Origin: Heterocephalus glaber
Taxonomy: Eukaryota > Chordata > Mammalia > Rodentia > Bathyergidae
Reading direction: 5' to 3'
DNA: 64,000 bases
Assembly: GCF_000247695.1 (NCBI RefSeq)
Contig: NW_004624782.1
Span: forward strand, 10,974,047-11,038,046
Part shown: piece after piece, positions 1-11,770 of the stretch
How the letters are laid out: every line of letters starts with the position of its first letter
Position numbering within the stretch: position 1 is the stretch's first letter
The notes under the pieces: model-generated
The model's database searches: none
The model's input: the letters and a program-made list of their open reading frames with translations, nothing else
What the model was told of the DNA's origin: nothing
Program-made: the position numbers and the translations under genes

Positions 1-140
1 GCAGCAAACCCCACAACCACAAACAAACCAGCAAGCTCAACCTATTTCTCCTTTGAAGAATAGAGGTTCCAGGGAGGAAGCTTACTTTCAGGAAGGAGGA
101 GGCTGAGCCCCGTGCTGAACTCTCACCTTTGTTCCCAGTC

Positions 141-235
141 TGTGAGTTTACTCTTTTTTTAGGAGGAGACCTTGCGCTTGCGAGGCAGGCAGCAGAACCA
201 CTGAGCTAAATCCCTGGCCCTGTGAGTTTACTCTT
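141..235 (-). repeat. Young tRNA-like SINE, antisense, internally shortened, with target duplication
   Basis: Reverse-complement tRNA-like SINE: a short T run, then the inverse of the TAGCTCAGTGG A-box region near 205. It is flanked by the exact 15-base direct repeat TGTGAGTTTACTCTT at 141-155 and 221-235. The stretch carrying the B-box is missing, so this copy is internally deleted. The same family occurs at 4195, 20920, 35313, 35934 and 47164. Confidence 0.85.
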
Positions 236-540
236 GACCTGTAACTTGACCTCTTTCATGAAGCCTAGAACTGACCTTCAGATAAAACTCTGGTCCTGGC
301 TCCTGCTATACTGTGCCTTCCCAGAAGCAGGAGATTCCATGTCACATAAGCGTTTCAAGGTTGAGGTCTCTGTAGCTACACTTTGTGTGATGCCCTTGGC
401 CCAGGGCCGAGAGTGTGCATCAGCATTCTCAGAAAGGTGGTTTCCTGCACCTGGTAGCAAAGAGTTGGGGCTGAGAGACCACCATTCCAGGTCCTGCTTG
501 GCTCCCTTCTCCTGCTTCTGATCCTTGGAGTATAAGAACT

Positions 541-542
<2 letters not shown>

Positions 543-578
<36 letters not shown>
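543..578. repeat. (GT)18 microsatellite
   Basis: An uninterrupted GT dinucleotide run. It creates the poly-TH peptide stretch seen when the minus strand is translated, which is not a gene. Confidence 0.97.
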
Positions 579-579
<1 letters not shown>

Positions 580-765
580 GAAAACGTGAATATGAATATC
601 TGTGGGATGATCCTTTCTCTGAAAGGGAAGGAATTTAGAGACAGAGAGAAGGACAGTGCTGCTAGAATTTTGATGAATGGGATTTGAAAATGGAGGACAT
701 ATTTATAGAGCCCTATAGACCGCAAGAAAGGGTTAGAGTTTTATTTTACTATAATGAGAAGGTTT

Positions 766-1045
766 AAGTACAGCAGCGACATAATAATAACAAACATCTA
801 ACACTTAGGTATATTTATCGTATAGTCTTTATGTATATTGGCCCACTCAATTCTTATAGTAATAGCTCCAAGGGAAAGATTGTTATCATTATCATGAATA
901 TTAAATTTTAAAGAGAAAGACTAAGGCAGTGATAGGTAAATGATATGATATGCACAGTCTGCAAGTGGCAAAATTGGCATCCCGACCTGGACAGTTGGTA
1001 GCAGAGACCATGGTCTCAGCACTGTGTGCACTACCCTGCTCCCTG
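766..1045 (+). repeat. MIR SINE remnant (approximate borders)
   Basis: Contains the usual MIR order: an AACAAACATCTAACACTTA-type start, the conserved core with the TTATCATTATC region near 880, and the 3' section with CAGTCTGCAAGTGGCAAAATTGG near 955-978. It is diverged and family assignment is from memory. Confidence 0.6.
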
Positions 1046-2600
1046 TGGTGTGGGCTGCTGGAGACGGGCTGCTGCTTCTGTGGACTGTGACATCACAGGG
1101 AGCAGGCTGGGAGGAGCGTGCAGTTGCACTCGGAGAACCTGAAGGTGACAGTGCTGGGGCCTATGGAAGCGGCCGAGGAGTGGTGGGGTGATAGAAAGAA
1201 GGAGCAAAATTTAGGATGTGTTTTTATAGTCGAAGCAGCACACAGACTTGCTAGCTGTGACTCACTGGATGTGCTGCAGGGTGAGTGAGGAGAGGAATAA
1301 CTTCGGGGCTCTGGACCGAGCCCTGGCCTGAGTGCCAGCGCCCTTTCCCGAGTGAGGAAGGCTGGGGCTGCATGGACCTGCCTTGTTACTTGGGGCTGGG
1401 GTGTCCAGTGTGCTGTCTGGAAATCTCACAGATACAATTCTGTGCCTCCATTTCCTTCTTCCCTTCCTTTCTTCCCACTCTCTCTTCTTTCTAATGGCTG
1501 TTCCCCTCTTCCCTATTCCCTTTATTTCTTCCATCGTTCTGCAGATACGTACTAAGACCTGCTTGCTGCCAGGCACTACTTAAAGAGCTGGAGACCCACC
1601 AGTATATGAAAGAGCCAAACTACCTCACTTCTTTGGTGCTTATGTTGTCTGGGACAGACTGATACCCAAGAAAACAGACACATAAACAAGATCATTTCAG
1701 AGAACAATTGGTCCCTGTGAAGTAAACAAAAAGCTGATGTGAAGGAGAGATTTCAGAGAGGGTGCTTGGGGTGGTGATCGCTCCCTGAGGAGGCAGTGTG
1801 ATTCCGAGAATAAGAATAAGAAGTTATGAGTCATGGGAAGAGCAGGGTGGGGGCTGGACATGCGTGGATGTCCGATACTCTGTGACTCTGCAGCACACCC
1901 TGCAGTCTGGGCTTCTCTCTAGGTGTGCAGCGACCTCCTTTCCTGTCATGTCTCCATCTCTTATATGATCAGATTGATTGGTTTGAAAATCTGTTTAGCA
2001 TCTCACGCACCCCAAGCTGTGAAAGTTAGGTCTAAATACAGCCACAGTAGGATGCACTAATTAATCTGTGATTGTATTTTACACTGTTGAAGCTGGAACT
2101 TTTGATCTGAGGATTCAACTTTCTGAAAGAAACAGCTGAAGAGCCATGCCGAAGGCTTACGCCTGAGCGCTTTGTAGAAGATGTTGTCCTGCTGGCCTAG
2201 CCAAGTGGGGGAGAGGGTCTGTTCACCCAGCAAAGAATATGATTTCATGCAATGCTGTGTCTCAGTTGCAGCCAACTCCAGAGCGGGAGCATATCTGCCC
2301 AGCAACATTCACACTGCCATTCATACGGATGGATGCTTCCATCCTGCCTACTTACTTTGCAAGTTTCCACAGCCAGGCATGACCAACCGCAGCAGCACTT
2401 CGACCAGTAAAACATCAGGTGCTTTCCCTGATATGATCTCTCTCACTGACCAAGTTCCCTGGACCACATGGAAGAAACACATACAATTATTTACAAAAGC
2501 CAAGTTCATTTTCACGATAACATGAAGTCAACACTAAATGCCTCACTCCAAGCACTGACCCTAAGGTGGCATTCTCTGGGAATGCGTCATAAAGGACAGG
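1046..2600. other. Intronic stretch without a supported gene
   Basis: Mixed single-copy-looking DNA. Around 1550-1830 there is text like the old dispersed-repeat module 'tactaagacc..gccaggcact..acataaacaagatcatttcag', probably an ancient LINE remnant. No start/stop-defined frame shows coding character or splice-site pairing I can defend. Confidence 0.5.
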
Positions 2601-2619
2601 CTTTGTATGTGACAACAGC

Positions 2620-2825
2620 AAGAATTAAAGCTTGCATTGAGCAAGCATTTCTTTCAGGTGCCCTGCTAAGTACGTTGCAAATCTCATAAAGCATGCTCTG
2701 AAAGTGGTCCTGGTTGTGATTCTCAATTTATTAATTTATTCCATGAGGAAACTGAGACTTGAGGTAGTTAGGTAGGTGCTCCAAAGTCATCGAAAGATAG
2801 GATGGCAGAGCCAGGACCCAGTCGG
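2620..2825 (+). repeat. MIR SINE remnant
   Basis: Shows the MIR signature ATTGAGCAAGCATTTCTTTC, then CCATGAGGAAACTGAGACTTGAG near 2741-2763, and ends in GGCAGAGCCAGGACCCAGT. Orientation is sense. Borders are approximate. Confidence 0.75.
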
Positions 2826-2911
2826 CTGCAGCAGGTCGAGAGTTGTGTACCCAAGGAGGTAGAAGATGGTGCTCAGGGGCTGCACATGGAGCAAGGGACA
2901 CTGCTGTTGTT

Positions 2912-3022
2912 GGCCTTCTTCCTTCTTCTTCTCCCCCTTCCTCCTTTTCTTCCTTCTTCTCCCCCTTCCTCCTTTTCTTCCTTCTCCTCTCCAGTTCCTC
3001 TTCCTTTTCTTCCTTCTTCTCC
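2912..3022. repeat. Polypyrimidine (CTTCTTCC)-type tract
   Basis: About 110 bases nearly free of purines, made of CTTCTTCTCCCCCTTCCTCCTTTTCTTC-like units repeated two to three times. It generates long glutamate/lysine/arginine-rich frames on the minus strand that look like charged coiled coils but are artefacts. It abuts the antisense ID element, the position expected for its expanded A-rich tail. Confidence 0.85.
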
Positions 3023-3023
3023 T

Positions 3024-3098
3024 TCTTACTGGAGCTTGAACCCAAGGCCTTGCACACACTAGCTGAGCTCTCTACCACTAAGCTACATCCCTAGATCC
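3024..3098 (-). repeat. ID-type SINE, antisense
   Basis: Reads as the reverse complement of an ID element: ACTGGAGCTTGAACCCAAGG (B-box side), CTTGCACACACTAG, then CTACCACTAAGCTACATCCC (A-box side). Its expanded tail is the pyrimidine tract to the left on this strand. Confidence 0.8.
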
Positions 3099-4194
3099 TA
3101 ATAAGGGAGGTTCTGGGCAGCCAAGTGGCAGAGCCTCCATAGGTGGAAATGCTAACTACCCTGACTCAATTATTGCACATTATGTGCATGTACTGAACGA
3201 TCACACTGACTCCATAAATATGTAAATTAACATACACATAACTAATAAAAAAGAGGCCATGGTGCTGTTTTGAAAGCCAGGTGGAACAAAGCAAATAGTA
3301 GCCAAAGGAAAGGCAAGGCAGTAAGACCCATCCAAGTAGTGGTTGCCTTTGCAGAGCACAACATTTTATCACTCCAGAGCTGAGAGCTGTGAGGCCCCAC
3401 GCAGTCTGAGGCTGCTCCTCAGAGGCTCCCACAAGGGCGACAGAGGCGATGGGTGCAGTGCCAAGGTCACCAGCAGGATGCAGGTGAGAAGGAAGGAGGC
3501 TTGAAGCATCCCCCGGGCAGGGACAGGTTGGTGAGCCTCTGGGAGTGAAGTGTGAGGTGGAGAAACCTAGAGCTCAGGCTTCCTGAGAAGAGCCCTCATC
3601 CCCGTCTGTTGCTGTGACCCTCCCGTAACCATCATTTAATTTTTGTATGTGCCCTTTGAGACGCTGAGTACAAGGACAGAAAATACAATAAGATAGCTAA
3701 TAGAAGTGGGTGTGTGAGCTTCCGAAGAGGGGCTGTCTTTGATGCCTACAAATGAAAGATCAGAGAAGTACATTCCAGGTGGGGTCCTTAGTCAGGGGCA
3801 GGCAAGTGTTTCTTAACCTCGTTCACTCAAAAGTGGAGGGACATCTTGTCTTGAAACTTCTGGGGAGGGATGGTCCAATCCCAAAAGACACAGGGATGGA
3901 GGGTGAGTTATGAGCATGAACACCTGATGGAAGCTGAGATTGTAGGCAGGCGTTGGTTTAGATTTTACATTCTTGCTTTCCAATCTGTGGGCTTGAGAAT
4001 TGTTGCAAGAGATCTCCATCTCCCTCTAGATACCCAGCACTGGGTATAAAAAAATTTAAAATATAAAATATAAATATATAAACTCCCATAGGATCATGGG
4101 GTGGGGGCACTTTCCAAAAATATAGATTCAATGGTGAATCGAACACAAATGCATTTTAAAGGACTGTTAAATTCAGAGTTGCTTTCTGTCCATG
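3099..4194. other. Intronic stretch without a supported gene
   Basis: No recognisable gene. It includes an AT-rich segment (about 4047-4083, ATAAA/TATAAA-like) and otherwise unassigned sequence. Confidence 0.5.
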
Positions 4195-4279
4195 TGTACT
4201 TTTTTGTTTTGTTTTGTTTTGTTTTGTTGGTACCGGGGATCAAACTCGGGACCTTGCGCTTGCAATCATATGTACTTTT
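4195..4279 (-). repeat. Young tRNA-like SINE, antisense, 5'-truncated, with target duplication
   Basis: Begins with a (TTTTG)n tail, then GGTACCGGGGATCAAACTCG and GGACCTTGCGCTTGC, the inverse of the SINE 3' half. It is bounded by the direct repeat TGTACTTTT at 4195-4203 and 4271-4279. Only the 3' part of the element was inserted. Confidence 0.85.
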
Positions 4280-5934
4280 GAAATCAAGTGCTATAGAAAA
4301 GCCAGCTTCTGTCGTAGGGGGGTCTGTTGACATAAAGACAAGTGATTGCATTGGGAAAGGGCAGGGATGACAGGAACCTCATATGTCCCCCTATGTACTG
4401 CTCTGCCCAGCAGTGTGGTCTCCCAAATGCTTAGGCTCCTCAGGCTGGTGAGAAGAAAAAGATTTTAGCATTGTGGTGTCATAGGTGCCAAGCTGAAGCT
4501 GTTTACTACTCTAAGACCAAGCTATGTTTACACCCATTAGACAGCTAGATTTCTGTGTGTTATGGTCACTGTGTAAATAAGGACACATATCGGAGGCCAC
4601 CAGGAACAGTCCTGTGGATTCAGAGTTTGGCCAAGGCTGCTGTCTTCACTCACTCAGCAGACTGATCTATTTGCACTCACTGCACATTTCTACCTGCAGC
4701 ACTACGAAGAGGGAATGTTCACTGGCACTCACTCCGGGTCAGGATGCCCAATTCTATATGGTCCTGATGTATAATATTAAAATTTTTCAAAATTGATAAT
4801 TACATGGGTAAGTGAAGTTGGTTCCAAAGTTAAGCCCCACATAGGCAAAAAGGTCATGGAAATCTGTTAAGAGCAGAAGAACAACAGTCTTGACCCTCTG
4901 GTATACTGTGGCATTTCTGTACCATCCGGGGCTGGTCAGACAGACTCGTGACAATGAAGCCTTCTTCTGAGCTCAAGAGAAGCCACTGCATGCCTTGAGC
5001 CCATGATGGCACTTTCTCTTTGGGCTTGATCAAGAACTTGGATGTGGTGCCTTAATATTACATTAACTTGCCCCTGACTGTTGTGAGCATGGAGCCACCA
5101 TGAAAGTTGGTGGAAACTGAGGTCCTCATTGTCTTCACCCAAAAGGTCAAGATCTACCTTTGAGAAGCTGAGAGCCCACCTGCTACAGAGGTGGATAGAG
5201 GAGGCCGGAAAAGAGTGCTTTTCTTTTTCCTTGTTTACTTATCTTGTATCATGTCTTAGGCTACAGAGTAAGAGGAAGTTGCCTCATTCATTCTTTGAGA
5301 TAAATTCATCCAAAAACAGTTCAGAACAATTGGTTGTGCTTGGAAGACATAAGTGTGCATGGCTTTTTTCAAACTGGGATATGTTCTCATTTCCTCACTC
5401 TTCCCCTTTCTGGTGGCTGGTTCTACTGACACCCTACACTTATTCACCTATGATGATGATCTTCAGACCTTGATCTGAATCACTTTTGCTTTAGCGGAAT
5501 CATCAGGAAAAACACAAAGAGAATTCACTTGTCTCTTCACATTGTGCTCAGTCTCCAGCATGACCTCCAGTCCCCTCAGATTCCCACTGCCTTCCTGTGC
5601 CTAGGCTCCTTCCTGATCCCCTTCACTCACCACCCAGCTGGGGCTGGAATTCGGTCCATGGCACCCACGGGCATCTTCAGTTTCCTTGCTGTCTTCCCTG
5701 GTCCTCTGGGGCTGGCTCTGCTGGTGGCCCCTCCTCATCTGAGCAACACTTAGGCAAACTTCAGAGGCTCAGAATTACTGCCCATCCACACAGCGAGTTT
5801 CCTCATACCTGGGGCACTATGTTCAGCAGCCCCTGATAATCACGATTCTAAATTTTGAAACAGGGTCACTAGACTGCTATGAATTAATTACTTTAGGCAG
5901 TGCCCATTATGTGTCAGGCAATAAAGGCAGATGC
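4280..5934. other. Intronic stretch without a supported gene
   Basis: Mostly unassigned sequence with no credible exon. Open frames up to about 110 codons occur on both strands but show no family similarity I recognise. Confidence 0.5.
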
Positions 5935-6302
5935 TGAGTTTTGGATGTGGTTGGTGTGTGTCTCCCAAGAGTACATGCAGTGAAGTTAAACCCCCCTGTG
6001 AAGGATTACAAAGGTAGAAGTTAATCAGACTATGGTATTGAGCAGTGAGTCCTTTGGGAGGTGATTAGGATTAGCTAGAGTCATCAAGGTAGATTCCCCA
6101 TGCTTGATTTGATGGTGGCTTTATAAGGAGAGAGAGAGATCAGGGGAGCCACATGTCTGCCCTCCGCCATATCAGAATTCTGACAGTAAGATGGGCATTA
6201 CCAGATGCAACCCCTCAGACCAGGGATCACAATGAACTTCTTTTCTTTATAAGTTTCACAGCCTCAGATATTTCCTTACAGTTCTGCAAAACAGACTGAA
6301 TC
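5935..6302 (+). mobile_element. MaLR (MST/MLT1-type) solo LTR remnant
   Basis: Contains the usual MaLR order: GTGTGTCTCCCAAGAG start region, CCTTTGGGAGGTGATTAGGATTAG at about 6052-6075, a TTTATAAGGAGAGAG TATA-like region near 6120, GCCCTCCGCCATATCAG, and an end in CAAAACAGACTGAA. It is a non-coding LTR; no internal region is attached. Confidence 0.8.
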
Positions 6303-6329
6303 CGCAGCACATAGTTGAAATTATTGAAA

Positions 6330-6462
6330 TTTTAAAACAACCTCTTATGATTCCATTTTATAGATAAGAAAATCTAACTAGGCACAGGGAGGTTAGGAAA
6401 CTTGCCCAAAGTTCCACCTATAATTCAAGGCAGAGCCCATACTTAAGTCCAGGCAGTTTTTA
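6330..6462 (+). repeat. MIR SINE 3' remnant
   Basis: Has the MIR 3' signature: ATTTTATAGATAAGAAAATC, then GAGGTTAGGAAACTTGCCCAAAG, then GGCAGAGCC. Partial copy. Confidence 0.6.
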
Positions 6463-6665
6463 AAGCCAGTGGTTCTTGGCTGGAGGTAGTTTGGACACCC
6501 AAGGGACCTTCTGCAGTATCCATAGGTACTTGCGGTTGTCGTGACTCTAGGTTGCTACTGGCAACTGCAGAGTAGAGGCCAGGGACGCTACTGAACGTGC
6601 ACTGTACAGGACAGCCCTCATAACAGAGTCCTCTGTCTCAAAACATTGGCAGTGCTGACTGCGAC
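6463..6665 (+). mobile_element. hAT-type non-autonomous DNA transposon remnant (MER class)
   Basis: Matches from memory a common old MER family: CCAGTGGTTCTTGGCTGGAG start, ATCCATAGGTACTTGCGGTTGTCGTGACT, GAGTAGAGGCCAGGGACGCTACTGAACGTGCACTGTACAGGACAGCCC-like middle, and a degraded 3' end. The exact family name is uncertain. Confidence 0.6.
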
Positions 6666-7583
6666 ACCCTGCATTAAACCGAGATCATTCAAACATAAAG
6701 TCTTTTCGATGGCCTTGTCTAAAACATTCCGACATTGTTTCTTCAGTCCATAAGTTAACAAAACTGCTCACTTCCCCTGGAGATAAAAATTAGTGAGACC
6801 TAGGAAACAAAGAACACGGTATCTTTCCTGGATGTTGGGATGTGTGCTGGTGATGGTGGCAGGGTGGAGTAGTGACGAATCCCTTGCCTTTTCTTCCACA
6901 AGAGTCTCTGGAGGCAAAAACGAGACCAGAATCATTCTTACTAGGTCACCAGAGGCCATAAATTGTTCATATATCATCCAGCCACATTCTGTCCCTTTTG
7001 AGTTGTCTAACTCTACCCTAAGGCCTTCAAGCTTGGCAAATGACACCTCTTCTGTCATTGGACATAACCAAGCCATTTCCTAAATACTGTTCTCCCTGAT
7101 CCCAACCATATCTGAATTGTGAGATCGCAAAGACTTCACATATCTGTCATTACCAAGATTCTCTCTCAGAGTAAAAATGACTACCAGACCCTCATTTCTC
7201 CCCAGAGGTGCTGTCCTGCCCCCTCTTCCAGGGCTTGGCTGGACTTCATACCTTCATTTCCTTTATCATATCAAATACTGGTCAGGAGCACTGACTCGGC
7301 TAGGTTTCAGATCTCAGCTTCTCTGTACCTCAGTTTATTGACTAATGCTACAGAGAGTGATGAGCACCTACTTTCTTAGCCTGTTCCAATTGGCCTAATC
7401 CTTTACCATCTCAGTGGAATGTCTGTCAAAAAGATGACTATAAACTAATCCAAAAATCTTTGCACCTGCTTGGCATAAATTTAAAATCAACAAAAGGGCC
7501 TAAGGCACCTGTGGTTTGGTGTTTCCTTCCATCATGTGATCATGTGTCATTTCCGCCTGGAATGCTTGCTTTCTTCCTCTTTG
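6666..7583. other. Intronic stretch without a supported gene
   Basis: No recognisable repeat or exon. Overlapping open frames of about 100 codons on both strands near 6770-7080 mirror each other and lack known motifs. Confidence 0.5.
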
Positions 7584-7711
7584 TGTGTTTGTTTCTTTCT
7601 ACCCACTTCCTTCTTCCTCACCATTTCTACTCCTCTTATTCTTCCTCAGTCTTTCTTTCCCTTGTCTTTGTTTCTTCTTTCTCTCCCTTCTTCTTCTTCT
7701 CCTTCTTCTTG
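7584..7711. repeat. Pyrimidine-rich tract ending in (CTT)n
   Basis: T/C-rich sequence that tightens into CTTCTTCTTCTCC units just before the antisense SINE, so it is probably the expanded A-rich tail of that element on the other strand. Confidence 0.8.
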
Positions 7712-7874
7712 TAGTACTGGGGATTGGAACCAGGACCTTTGCACTTAATCATTTCCACAGCCCTTTTAAATTTTTTATTGAAAAAGTCATTAAATTTCCC
7801 AGATTGGACGAGAACTTGTAGTCCTCCTGTCTCAGGCTCCCAGAGCACTGGTATTAAAAGCATGTATACCACAC
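7712..7874 (-). repeat. B1-ID composite SINE, antisense
   Basis: Reverse complement of an ID unit (GTACTGGGGATTGGAACCAG, GCACTTAATCATTTCCACAGCCC) followed by a T-rich linker and the reverse complement of B1 (CTCCTGTCTCAGGCTCCCAGAG..ATGTATACCACAC). The order ID then B1 on this strand equals B1-ID on the other strand. Confidence 0.8.
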
Positions 7875-8104
7875 TTTCTTCCTCTGTCTTCTGGTCTTCT
7901 TCATTCTTTGCTTCTCCTTTTATCCTCTTTCTCCTCCTCTGTTCTGTACCTTCCTTTCCCCTTCTCCCTGTTTTAGGTCTATGGCAGTGCAGTGAAAATG
8001 AAGCAGATAAAATTCTATTTGAAAAGAGACTTCTGTCCCCAGCAGAGATGCTCCATCTGAACCATGGGCCACTTTATGAAATGTTGTATTCCAGTCTTTC
8101 TTTC

Positions 8105-8215
8105 TAAGCACTTGTTGTTGGCTGAAGGGCAGCAACTGTACATAACTTACCATTAGCATACGCCCAACATCTGGTGCATAATAAGCATGAATAAATGCTC
8201 AGTGGGGTTGATGAG
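8105..8215 (+). repeat. L2 LINE 3'-end remnant
   Basis: Carries the L2 end text: ACATCTGGTGCATAATAAGCATGAATAAATGCTCAG followed by a TGATGAGGGAATGA tail. Short and diverged. Confidence 0.5.
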
Positions 8216-9149
8216 GGAATGACTATTAACATAGCCCTTTCATTGTACAGGGATTTGAAATCCAGGGAGGCAACATCCCTGTCCTGTGTTCATTCAGCGG
8301 GCTAGTTATTAAGTCAGAATTACCATTCAGTTCGCCTCCTCTCTCAGCTTGCATTTGGCTGATAGCCACGTGGCCACAGGCCTGGCTCTTCTTGCATCTC
8401 TATATAGAAATGTGGCTTTCAAATGGTTTGACTTTTCTGCCTTTAGGAAATCAGGATTCATGAGTTTGGGTTTGAAAACCACAGTGAACTTCCCAAGGTA
8501 ACTGGGCAAGGCAAGGTCTTGACTATGAGTGATTGGCCAAGACTCATTTTCTCTGGGACTCTGTTTCCACACCTCTGTAAAGGGCTCGGTGAGTCAAAGG
8601 ACGCATGAGGTGGAGCCAGTGGAACATGTGAAATTGTTCACTGCATGGCAAGAGGCAGGTGCTCAGTTGAATTTCTAAGTGTGCTTCTTTCCTCAGCAAG
8701 AGGAACTGGCCCCACCACAAGCCCTTGCTCTCGCTACCATTCTCTTGAGTTCCAGTTCATCAGGAAGGCTCAGAAAATATTGCTAATTTATGCACCATTT
8801 ATTCTACTGGCTAATGCATCTGGGAATATGGAAGGTGCCTGTTTACCTCTAATTCAGGCGAACCCAAGCTCTGGTGCTGACCCTTCCAGAGAGAATGGGC
8901 ACTTTATATCTCACATCATTGATTCCTTGCTCCCTCGGCATTCATGCTCATGTCCATTTGGTTCCACTGAGGAGGCTCCAGAGAGAGATATTACAAACTG
9001 AATGATGTACTTGATCTGGCAAGAATTTCTGAGGATGCTGGCCTGGCTCTGCAACTCCCCGTGGTCAGTTGGTGGCAGCCATCTTTGCAGTTCACATAAT
9101 GAGTTTCCTTTTAATACATGACATTGCCACCTACAAGCAGTGACCTTGG
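8216..9149. other. Intronic stretch without a supported gene
   Basis: Possible degraded MIR near 8225-8320 and MER5-like text near 8410-8490; otherwise unassigned. The 118-codon frame at 8645 has no recognisable domain. Confidence 0.4.
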
Positions 9150-9450
9150 GACAGTCATGTGACCTTGCTAAGGTTCTGTGACTTGGTTAAGTATTTCAGG
9201 CAACAACCAAAAGCCTGGGCTTTGGTGTAAGTCTGAGGGGGGATTGGACACTGATCCCAACTCTCCTGGTTTTGGGTGAACTAATCAATCTTACTGGGCC
9301 TCAGTTACCTGATCTCTAAAAAGGGGATAACAGTGGTACCTTCTTGATAGAGTTGTGTTAAATCTTAACAGCTAATGTACTGAGGACCTATCATATGTGA
9401 GGCACTCTCTAGATATTAATACTCACTGATTCCCTATGAGAAGGATTATT
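9150..9450 (+). repeat. MIR SINE, fairly complete
   Basis: Has AGCCTGGGCTTTGGTGTAAG, TTACTGGGCCTCAGTTACCTGATCTCTAAAAAGGGGATAA at about 9290-9330, and TATCATATGTGAGGCACTC near the end. Sense orientation. Confidence 0.75.
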
Positions 9451-9722
9451 TATTATTTATTATTATTTATTTATATGATGCTTGCTTCCCAGATAATGAA
9501 ACAGGTACAAATTATAAGTGCTCCTCGACTTACAATAGAGTTATATTCCAAACAAATCCATTGCAAATTGGAAATATTGGGGTTTGAAAGTGCATTTAAT
9601 ACACCTAACATACTGAACATTATAATTCAGCAGCTCAGTGCACTATGGAGTATTGATTATGTCACCTCATGATTACATGGTTCACTGGCAGCTGCTGCCC
9701 AGTATGAGACAACTGTAGCGAG

Positions 9723-9814
9723 GTAATAGTGAGCACCTTTAGTCCCGGCTACTTAGGCTGTGATGGGGGAACACTTGCACCTCGAAGTCTGAAACCAGCC
9801 TGAGCAGCATAGTG

Positions 9815-9848
<34 letters not shown>
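9723..9848 (+). repeat. Degraded B1 SINE with (GA)n tail
   Basis: B1-like text: TAGTGAGCACCTTTAGTCCC, GGCTACTTAGGCTGTGATGG, CTGAAACCAGCCTGAGCAGC, then a (GA)15-type run at about 9818-9847 standing where the tail should be. Confidence 0.7.
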
Positions 9849-9850
<2 letters not shown>

Positions 9851-10703
9851 CCCAAGGAAAAGATTGACAAGTTCTAAGTTGAACCACCATAAGTAGGTGA
9901 CCATCTGTCCTTAATTAGGTACCTTGCACAGGACCACACAACTAGTAAGTGGACACAAACCAGATCAACCTAGCTCTGGAGTCTGGGCTCTTAACAGCTA
10001 GGCTGGAGAGTGCAGTGTCTGAACTTGTGTGGAGTAGTCAGTCTGGCCTCTCCACCTGGAAACATAGCATGGGTGAGGGTGCACCCTGAGCTGCGTGGCA
10101 GCTGCTGCTGTGGTTTCCTAGGAGGCCCCCAGGTGCTGCTGACCGGCACAGGGTCGGGGCTCTGTGCTTAGCCAGGCACCCATCGCCTCAGGGCGTGTGG
10201 GGGTGGGTGAGAGCTGGCGAGTGTCTCATAAACATTTGGGGCTGCGAGAGCAGCTATGTGATCTTGCGGAACAATTCTCGCTTCAGGACTATGTTGACGC
10301 TGATGTCACGGCTGCTCTGAGCACCCAAGATACTGTTAAGGAGATGTTCCAAGCCCAGATGCAGTGTTTTCTCACCATATGGCCCACATTGAAGTGCAGG
10401 GTCTTTCTGAAACTCTCAGCCCCATGCATGGAAAACCTTAGAGGAGCCCTGTCCTCCAGTCTGCCTGAATTCTTCCCATTTTCAGGGGCTGTGTATTCCT
10501 TTGTATGTCATTCATCGATTCCTCCAGTAACCACAAATTGTTATGGCAGCTGCTGTGCACCAGATGCCATGCTAGGCACTGGGAATACAGAGTTGAATAA
10601 AACATTGCCTGTGGCCTCAAGAACTGGTACCAGCCACACAGGGCAGGGGAAAAAATCATATTATGACATTATTCTTTTGGTACTATTTTATTTTATTATT
10701 ATT
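9849..10703. other. Intronic stretch with MIR fragment; no supported gene
   Basis: About 9905-10020 resembles a MIR 3' section (ACCTTGCACAGGACCACACA, CTGGAGTCTGGGCTCTTAAC). The 210-codon frame at 10164 runs out through the SINE at 10704 and has no domain or splice context, so I do not call it a gene. Confidence 0.5.
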
Positions 10704-10776
10704 TTTATTGCAGTGCTAGGACTTAGGGCCTTTATGTGCGAGGCCAGCCCTTTACCACTGAGCTCCACCCCTTTCC
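10704..10776 (-). repeat. ID-type SINE, antisense
   Basis: Inverse ID text CAGTGCTAGGACTTAGGGCC, GAGGCCAGCCCTTTACCACT and GAGCTCCACCCC. A preceding T/A-rich run at 10678-10703 is its tail on the minus strand. Confidence 0.75.
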
Positions 10777-10851
10777 ATACTATGGCTCTATTGTAAACTC
10801 CCTAATGCAGGCAGCGCTGAAGGATCTTGGAATTAAAATGAGGTAGCAAGA

Positions 10852-10930
10852 GCTGGGGTGTAGTTCAGCGATAGCACACTTGCCTAGCATGTGTGAGGCT
10901 CAGAGCTTCTTAAATTTAATCTCCAGCCTT

Positions 10931-10962
<32 letters not shown>
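10852..10962 (+). repeat. ID-type SINE ending in a (CA)n microsatellite
   Basis: GAGCTGGGGTGTAGTTCAGC, GCACACTTGCCTAGCATGTG and a degraded TTTAATCTCCAGCC B-box end. The CA run at about 10934-10962 replaces the usual A-rich tail. Confidence 0.8.
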
Positions 10963-10965
<3 letters not shown>

Positions 10966-11280
10966 TTAATGAAAATCTTTGCAAATATATAATAAAACAA
11001 TTTTTCACACTCTGCATCTAAATGAGAGCTTCCCAAGTAGGCCAAGGGAGGATCCCATCCTCTGCCAGTGAAGACAAGGAGGGGCAGATATTATTCTCTT
11101 GCTCCCTGGCAGGTGGACTCTGAGCACGCGATGCAGATGTCCTTTCCACCCTTGGTCCCCTCCTTGGATTTCAGATCCTGTGTGGAGATGATTACTCAAC
11201 ACCTCTACTTGAGGAGGTCACAGATATTGCGTATCGTGAGCCCTAAATCTTGTGTCTGCCCATGAGTAAATGTCCCTGCC

Positions 11281-11770
11281 ATGTGGCCATTAGCTCAGGC
11301 TGACAGTTTTGGAGTCATGTGTGATGCCTCTTTCCCTTGCACTCATCCATTCATGAGCAAGGGCCATTGGCCTTTTGCAAAGTACTCCCCCATTGTGAGA
11401 ACTTCTGGCTTTGTTGTGCTCTCCACTCACATCCAAACACTGCCGCGTCTACCCTGTTGCCCTAAGGTGGTCCCTTAGCAGGTTCCTTCCTTCTGATCTT
11501 GCCACATTCCTTTCTGTCCTTGGCAAAGCACCCAGCAAACAAAAATTAACTGTAAATCACACCACATTGTCCTATCCAGTATTCTTCCCTGGCTTCTCAT
11601 CACATATAGAAAAAAATCCCATCTCCTTCCTGTGGCTCTTAAGACTCTCCATGGTTCTGTTTTCTGCCCGTTTTTCCCAACCTTATTTTCTACCTTACCT
11701 TTACCTTTGTTCATTCCCTTCCAGCATCCCTGGCCTTTATTCTATTCCTCAAGCATACCACAATGTGAGA
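11281..11770 (+). repeat. L2 LINE 3' region remnant
   Basis: L2-like sequence in order: GAGTCATGTGTGATGCCTCTTTC, AACACTGCCGCGTCTACCC, CCATCTCCTTCCTGTGGCTC and CCAGCATCCCTGGCCTTTATTC. The open frames across it are fragments of dead LINE coding DNA, not host genes. Confidence 0.65.

Noticed and set aside
2731..3094. Charged or serine/proline-rich frames on both strands
   Set aside because: They come from the polypyrimidine tract at 2912-3022 and the adjacent antisense ID element.
10164..10796. A 210-codon open frame
   Set aside because: No domain, no conserved motif, and its last third runs through an antisense ID SINE.
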